From Paractinoplanes abujensis (GTDB taxonomy: Bacteria; Actinomycetota; Actinomycetes; Mycobacteriales; Micromonosporaceae), in contig NZ_JACHMF010000001.1 of the NCBI RefSeq assembly GCF_014204895.1, forward strand, positions 930,001-994,000: a stretch of 64,000 bases of DNA, read 5' to 3'. Position 1 is the first letter of the stretch. The number at the start of each line of letters is the position of its first letter. A model generated the notes under the pieces. It saw only the letters and a list, made by a program, of their open reading frames with translations. It did no database searches and was not told where the DNA came from. The translations under genes and the position numbers were made by a program. Positions 59,929 through 64,000 of this stretch are shown here, in pieces.

Positions 59929-60663
59929 GTGAATGTGAGACGGGTTGGCGCCCGCCTCACCGGGGTCGTTCTGGCGGCCCTGGTCGGCGGCGGTTTGGGC
60001 GCCGTGGCGTTGTCACCGGCGGGTGCCGGTGCGGCAGTGACCACGACGGTCAGCAAGGCCGCCGCCGCGGGGTGTGCGACCGGTAAATATCAGAAGCAGG
60101 TCGAGTGGTGGCTGCACAAGCTCGGCGGTTTCGGCAAGACGACGGTCGACGGTAAGCAGTCTCCTGCCGACTGCGCGGCCATCAAGAAGTTCCAGCAGCG
60201 CTACGGCATTCAGCCCGCGCAGGGTCTGGCCGGCCCCACCACGTACGACGTGGCCGCCCGGCTCGGCCGCACCAAGGTCGAGGCCTGCAAGGCGAAGAAG
60301 TCAGGCGTCACGTTCTGCGTCAACCTGACCGAGCAGACCGCCTGGATCATGAAGAACGGCAAGCGTTACACGAACCCGACGGTCGTCCGCACGGGCATGA
60401 AGGGCTACCGCACGCCGGCCGGCACCTTCAAGATCAACAAGCGGACGAAGAAGGAATGGTCCGACCCGTACGAGGTGTGGCTGCCCTACTGGCAGCGCTT
60501 CAAGGGCGGGATGGGCTTCCACCAGACCACCACCTACATCCACGACAAGTGGCGCGGTTCGCACGGCTGCGTGAACCTGCTCAAGCAGGACGCCCAGACG
60601 TACTACAGCACCGGCAAGATCGGCATGACGGTCAAGGTCATCGGGCGTCGTCCGGGCACGTAA
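59929..60663 (+). CDS. L,D-transpeptidase (YkuD) with peptidoglycan-binding domain
   Basis: 244 residues. Signal peptide (LTGVVLAALVGGGLGAVALS, cleavage near AGA). A PG_binding_1-like domain (about 45-110: YQKQVEWWLHKLGGF, AAIKKFQQRYGIQPAQGLAG) precedes a YkuD domain with the catalytic motif IHDKWRGSHGCVNLL (Cys near residue 213). It forms 3-3 cross-links in peptidoglycan or attaches proteins, outside the membrane. GGGGAGGAACACA precedes the GTG. Confidence 0.92.
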   Translation: MNVRRVGARLTGVVLAALVGGGLGAVALSPAGAGAAVTTTVSKAAAAGCATGKYQKQVEWWLHKLGGFGKTTVDGKQSPADCAAIKKFQQRYGIQPAQGLAGPTTYDVAARLGRTKVEACKAKKSGVTFCVNLTEQTAWIMKNGKRYTNPTVVRTGMKGYRTPAGTFKINKRTKKEWSDPYEVWLPYWQRFKGGMGFHQTTTYIHDKWRGSHGCVNLLKQDAQTYYSTGKIGMTVKVIGRRPGT

Positions 60664-60679
60664 GAACGTACGAACACCA

Positions 60680-60706
60680 GCGGGCCGCCCCTAGAAGGCG
60701 GCCCGC
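60680..60706. terminator. bidirectional terminator hairpin
   Basis: GCGGGCCGCC and GGCGGCCCGC form a perfect 10-bp stem with a seven-base loop, followed by TTCT. It serves the L,D-transpeptidase gene and covers the last codons of the small minus-strand ORF. Confidence 0.8.
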
Positions 60707-60870
60707 TTCTGTACGTGGGTGGTCAGCACTTCGTGCCGCGGGATCAACCGCTCCCCACCACCCGCGGTGATCAGCCGCAGGCCCTCGCGGCCCAGCGTGT
60801 AGCGCACGTCCAGAAACCGGCTGACCGTGTCGTCGTGATGCACCACGGTCAACTCGTCGGCTAAGAGCAT
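60691..60870 (-). CDS. small ORF, 59 residues, unknown
   Basis: ATG 60870 to TAG 60691 encodes MLLADELTVVHHDDTVSRFL then DVRYTLGREGLRLITAGGGE and a C-terminal RLIPRHEVLTTHVQKRAAF. Codons are GC-rich in the third position, as in neighbouring real genes, and the translation alternates strands like a small beta domain. No family recognised. Divergent from the MacA-like gene, 64 bases away; its stop lies within a terminator hairpin. Confidence 0.5.
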   Translation of the reverse strand: MLLADELTVVHHDDTVSRFLDVRYTLGREGLRLITAGGGERLIPRHEVLTTHVQKRAAF

Positions 60871-60921
60871 GTGCGGTATTACGGATCCGGCCGCCCGGAC
60901 GGTTCACCCCGCGGGTCGGCA

Positions 60922-60927
60922 TAGAGT
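60922..60927 (+). promoter_or_regulatory. -10 element TAGAGT of the MacA-like gene
   Basis: TAGAGT lies seven bases before GTG 60935, suggesting a leaderless mRNA for the exporter operon. Confidence 0.5.
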
Positions 60928-60934
60928 GGCGTGC

Positions 60935-62269
60935 GTGTCTGCCAAACCCCCGCGCTCCCTGGTCCTCGCCGCGGCCGGCCTGTTCCTGATCTCGTCGACC
61001 GCCGCCTCCTGCGACGACGAGCAGACCGACGTGCGTCTCGGCGCGGCCGCCCGGGGCACGGTGGCCGAGATCGTGGAGGCGCCCGGCTCGGTGACCGCCC
61101 GGGCCGCGGCCACGGTCAGCGCGCCCGCCGCCGGCACCCTGGACGACCTGCGCGTCGAGTCGGGGCAGCGGGTCGGCCGGGGGCAGGTTCTGGCCGTGAT
61201 CGACGCCCCCGACCTGGAGGCGCGGCGCCGCTCCGCCGAACGCGCGCTCGAACAGGCCGAGAACAGCGGCGGCGGCTCGATCGGCGGCACGTCGGGCTTC
61301 ACCGCCGTACGAAAGAAAACCGACAAACAGGCCGCGGACGCCTTCCAGGACGCCCGGGAGGCCGCCGGTAAGATCACCGACCCGGCGCTGCGTGAGGTGC
61401 TGCTCAAGCAGGTCGACGCGGCCCGCCAGCAGTACGAGGCCGCCTCGGAGGCCGCCGGGTCCGCCCTGCGCTCGGTGCAGCGGGGCGTGGCGTCGCTCGG
61501 CGAGGCGGTCAGTTCGCTGTCGGCCGCACAACGGCTGCAGGCCCAGCAGGCGTACGAGCTGGCCGACGCCGCGGTGGAAGCGCTCACGCTGCGCGCGCCG
61601 GTGGCCGGGGTGGTGCAGCTGGGGGGCACGTCCAGCGCGAGCACCCCGGCGCTGAGCGACCTGCTGGCTCAGGGTCCGCTGGCGGCCGCCGGGCCCACTT
61701 CCACGCTGCCCGGGGTCGACGAGGCGGTGCCGCGCGGGGGTTACGTGGCGGCCGGCACCCCGATCCTGACCGTGGTCGACGTGAGCAAGCTCGGCCTCAC
61801 TGCCGAGGTCGACGAGACCGACGTGCTGCTGGTCAAGGCCGGGGTCAAGGCGACCGTCGAGCTCGACGCGGCCACGGGCGCGAGCTATCCGGCCACCGTA
61901 CGGGCCATTGACCTGCTGCCGACGACGTCGAGCCGGGGCGGGGTGTCGTACAAGGTGCGGCTGGATCTGGCCGGCGGGAAGGACGCCGACGGCAAACCGG
62001 CCCCCACGCCGCGGCCGGGAATGAGTGCCGTCGTGCGGCTGCAGGTGCGCGAGGCCGACGACGCGGTCACCGTGCCCGCCTCGGCGATCATCAACGTCGA
62101 CGGCAAGGACACGGTCTGGGCCGTACGGGGTGGCAGCTACCAGCGGGTGCCGGTGACGCTCGGGGTGCAGGGCGAAGACGTCGTACAGGTCACGAACGGG
62201 CTGACCGCGGGGGAGCGGATCGCGGTCGCGGGCGCCGACGAGATCCGCCCCGGCGACAAGGCGTCATGA
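60935..62269 (+). CDS. HlyD/MacA-like membrane fusion protein
   Basis: 444 residues. The N-terminal signal segment (LVLAAAGLFLISSTAASC) ends in Ser-Cys26, a possible lipidation site. A split biotinyl-lipoyl domain (VSAPAAGTLDDLRVESGQRV and LTLRAPVAGVVQLGG) is interrupted by a long coiled-coil hairpin (about 95-200, Ala/Glu/Gln-rich), then a beta-barrel domain (LGLTAEVDETDVLLVKAGVK) and a membrane-proximal domain. It connects the MacB-type pump to the outer side of the cell envelope. Coupled to the ATPase by an ATGA overlap. Confidence 0.9.
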   Translation: MSAKPPRSLVLAAAGLFLISSTAASCDDEQTDVRLGAAARGTVAEIVEAPGSVTARAAATVSAPAAGTLDDLRVESGQRVGRGQVLAVIDAPDLEARRRSAERALEQAENSGGGSIGGTSGFTAVRKKTDKQAADAFQDAREAAGKITDPALREVLLKQVDAARQQYEAASEAAGSALRSVQRGVASLGEAVSSLSAAQRLQAQQAYELADAAVEALTLRAPVAGVVQLGGTSSASTPALSDLLAQGPLAAAGPTSTLPGVDEAVPRGGYVAAGTPILTVVDVSKLGLTAEVDETDVLLVKAGVKATVELDAATGASYPATVRAIDLLPTTSSRGGVSYKVRLDLAGGKDADGKPAPTPRPGMSAVVRLQVREADDAVTVPASAIINVDGKDTVWAVRGGSYQRVPVTLGVQGEDVVQVTNGLTAGERIAVAGADEIRPGDKAS

Positions 62270-62940
62270 CCGCGCCCGCCATCGTCGCCACCGGGATCAG
62301 CCGCACGTACGAGCTCGACGGCGTCTCGGTGCCCGCGCTGCGCGGGGTGTCGCTGACCATCGAGCCGGCCGACTACGTGGCCATCGTCGGCACCTCCGGC
62401 TCGGGCAAGTCGACCCTGATGCACCTGCTGGGCGGGCTCGACCGGCCCTCCGGCGGCACGCTGCTGATCGGCGGCCGCGACGTGTCGACGCTCAACCCGG
62501 CCGAGATGGCCAAGCTGCGCAACGAGACCATCGGCTTCGTCTTCCAGTCCTTCCACCTGCTTTCCCGTACGACGGCCCGCGACAACGTCGCCCTCCCGCT
62601 CGTCTACCGCGGGGCCGGGCGGCGCGAACGACGGGAACGCGCGACGGCCATGCTCGAACGCGTCGGCCTCGCGCATCGCCTCGACCACCGGCCCAACCAG
62701 ATGTCCGGCGGCGAGCAGCAGCGCGTAGCGATCGCCCGGGCCCTGGTCACCGACCCGTCGGTGCTGCTGGCCGACGAGCCCACCGGCAACCTGGACTCCG
62801 CGACCGGCCAGTCGGTGCTGGCGCTGCTCGAATCGCTCAACGACGACGGGGTCGCCGTCGTGCTGGTCACCCATGACCGCGAGGTCGCGGCCCGTGCGCA
62901 ACGGCAGATCGTGATGAAAGACGGCGTGATCGTCCAGTGA
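62266..62940 (+). CDS. MacB-type ABC transporter ATP-binding protein
   Basis: 224 residues. Walker A GTSGSGKST, Q-loop FVFQSFHLLSRTTARDN, signature MSGGEQQRVAIARALV, Walker B VLLADEPTGNLDS, H-loop VTHDRE. Separate ATPase, unlike the fused MacB of Gram-negative bacteria. Overlaps the permease by four bases (GTGA). Confidence 0.93.
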   Translation: MTAPAIVATGISRTYELDGVSVPALRGVSLTIEPADYVAIVGTSGSGKSTLMHLLGGLDRPSGGTLLIGGRDVSTLNPAEMAKLRNETIGFVFQSFHLLSRTTARDNVALPLVYRGAGRRERRERATAMLERVGLAHRLDHRPNQMSGGEQQRVAIARALVTDPSVLLADEPTGNLDSATGQSVLALLESLNDDGVAVVLVTHDREVAARAQRQIVMKDGVIVQ

Positions 62941-64000
62941 GACTTGCGGAGGCCTGGCGCGTCGCCCTCGACGCCCTGCGCGCCAACCGGCTGCGCAGCA
63001 TGCTGACCATGCTCGGCATCATCATCGGGGTCGCCGCCGTGGTGGCCCTGGTCGGCATCGGCACCGGCACCAAACAGCAGATCGAGCAGCAGGTCGAAGG
63101 GCTCGGCTCCAACCTGCTGCTGGTCGTGCCGGGCCGGCTCGAAGCGGGCTCGGCGCCGGCGGCGTCGACGATGAACATGGACGACGCCGACGCGGTGGCG
63201 CGAGTCGTGGGTGACCGGGACCGGGTCGCCGTCACGATCGCGTCGGGTGAGACGGTGCGCGCCGGTTCCCGGTCGGCGTTCGCCAGCATGCAAGGAGTGC
63301 TCGAGACGACGCCGACGGTCTTCGTGCGCCGACTCGACCGGGGCACCTACCTGACCCGTACGGACGTGAGCACCGGCCGCCGCGTCGCGGTGCTCGGCGC
63401 GGGCACGGCGGCCACGCTGTTCGGCGACCGCGACCCGATCGGCCGGCAGGTCACGATCGGCGGCGTCCGGTTCCGGGTGATCGGCACGTTCGAGCGGCTC
63501 GGGCAGAGCCTCGGCGTCGACCGCGACAGCGAAGTGCACGTCCCCGTCGCCGCCGCGCAACGCCTGCTCGGCACCGACCGCATCGACGGCCTGGCCATCC
63601 GCGCGCCCGACCGGGACCGCATCGACGAACTCTCCACGGCAGTCGTCCGGACCCTGACCGAACGCCACCCGGACACCGACTTCAGCGCCGTCACCCAGGA
63701 ACAGATCCTCGGCGTGCTCGGCGACATCCTGGGCGTGCTGACCGGGGTGCTGGCCGCGATCGCCGGCATCAGCCTGCTCGTCGGCGGGGTCGGCGTCTCG
63801 AACATCATGCTCGTCTCGGTGCGCGAACGAACCAAGGAGATCGGTCTGCGCAAGGCGGTCGGTGCGCGTCCGCGCGACATCGGGGTGCAGTTCCTGCTCG
63901 AAGCCGTCCTGCTGACCACCATCGGCGGGGTGCTCGGCATGGCCCTCGGCGTCACCGCGGCGCTGCTGGTCGACCGTTTCTCACCGGTGCCCGCCGCGAT
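62937..64000 (+). CDS. MacB-type ABC permease (3' end outside window)
   Basis: About 354 residues visible from the GTG at 62937. First helix SMLTMLGIIIGVAAVVALVG, a MacB periplasmic core domain (about 45-235: GTGTKQQIEQQVEGLGSNLL, GVRFRVIGTFE), then the FtsX helices with GGVGVSNIMLVSVRERTKEI and GLRKAVGARPRDIGVQFLLE. The last helix is cut by the window end. Third gene of an exporter for peptides, macrolide-like compounds or lipids; substrate unknown. Confidence 0.92.
   Translation, partial: MRLAEAWRVALDALRANRLRSMLTMLGIIIGVAAVVALVGIGTGTKQQIEQQVEGLGSNLLLVVPGRLEAGSAPAASTMNMDDADAVARVVGDRDRVAVTIASGETVRAGSRSAFASMQGVLETTPTVFVRRLDRGTYLTRTDVSTGRRVAVLGAGTAATLFGDRDPIGRQVTIGGVRFRVIGTFERLGQSLGVDRDSEVHVPVAAAQRLLGTDRIDGLAIRAPDRDRIDELSTAVVRTLTERHPDTDFSAVTQEQILGVLGDILGVLTGVLAAIAGISLLVGGVGVSNIMLVSVRERTKEIGLRKAVGARPRDIGVQFLLEAVLLTTIGGVLGMALGVTAALLVDRFSPVPAA

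Noticed and set aside
1..64000. tRNA, rRNA, insertion sequences, attachment sites, replication origin
   Set aside because: Read through both strands at gene gaps: no tRNA-like cloverleaf, rRNA segment, transposase gene with terminal repeats, or DnaA-box cluster was seen.

Overview
The window is about 72% GC, with dense genes, GTG starts and short intergenic gaps. Gene content (HelR with its DNA element, a RamB-type regulator beside the glyoxylate shunt genes, an MmyB-type XRE regulator, an AA10 LPMO with a Pro/Thr linker, a CAP-domain protein, many ABC systems) points to a filamentous actinomycete of the Micromonosporaceae, most likely Actinoplanes or a close relative. This assignment is inference; no rRNA or tRNA gene is visible to confirm it.

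Layout. 1-7.1 kb: XRE regulator (cut by the window edge), FAD/NAD oxidoreductase, membrane protein, LacI regulator, AraC-VOC pair, and helR preceded by a palindrome matching the rifamycin-associated element. 7.1-8.4 kb: a gene-poor stretch with two GC-rich tandem repeat arrays. 8.4-16.4 kb: sugar locus. A promoter with two palindromic operators drives a solute-binding lipoprotein, two permeases and a YicI-type alpha-xylosidase; a terminator follows, then a PfkB kinase and a GH4 glycosidase. 16.4-22.9 kb: secreted ricin-type lectin, CGNR regulator divergent from an MFS exporter, a cysteine-free thioredoxin-fold protein, two PAP2 phosphatases, and mannitol dehydrogenase. 22.9-24 kb: decayed DNA with two pseudogene fragments, then a DUF3800-like gene. 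25.2-29.7 kb: malate synthase and isocitrate lyase, divergent from a RamB-like regulator. 29.7-43.6 kb: membrane protein, EAL-DICT phosphodiesterase, LPMO, DUF305 lipoprotein, GNAT, PilZ protein, DUF4232 lipoprotein, NarL-type two-component pair divergent from an ABC exporter, GNAT, and a PGRP-domain amidase.

43.6-52.9 kb is the most striking block: one seven-gene chemosensory operon in the order cheW, cheR-TPR, cheW, mcp, cheA-REC, cheB, multi-REC histidine kinase. The order matches a Wsp-type (alternative cellular function) array, but the last gene is a hybrid kinase where Wsp has the diguanylate cyclase WspR. An EAL protein and a PilZ protein lie 9-13 kb away, so c-di-GMP is a plausible but unproven output theme.

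52.9-64 kb: acyltransferase, CAP-domain protein, AraC regulator, RibD-type reductase, a repeat-rich protein next to an 82-bp tandem array, a BrnT/BrnA-like toxin-antitoxin pair with a palindromic operator over its promoter, an L,D-transpeptidase, a 59-residue ORF, and a MacAB-like exporter cut by the window end.

Two genome-wide habits show. At least 16 genes have a TAnnnT-like -10 element 6-8 bases before the start codon, implying leaderless mRNAs; in three of them the -10 begins with the stop codon of the upstream gene. The palindrome CGTACG is very frequent, largely because Val-Arg is written GTA-CGN.
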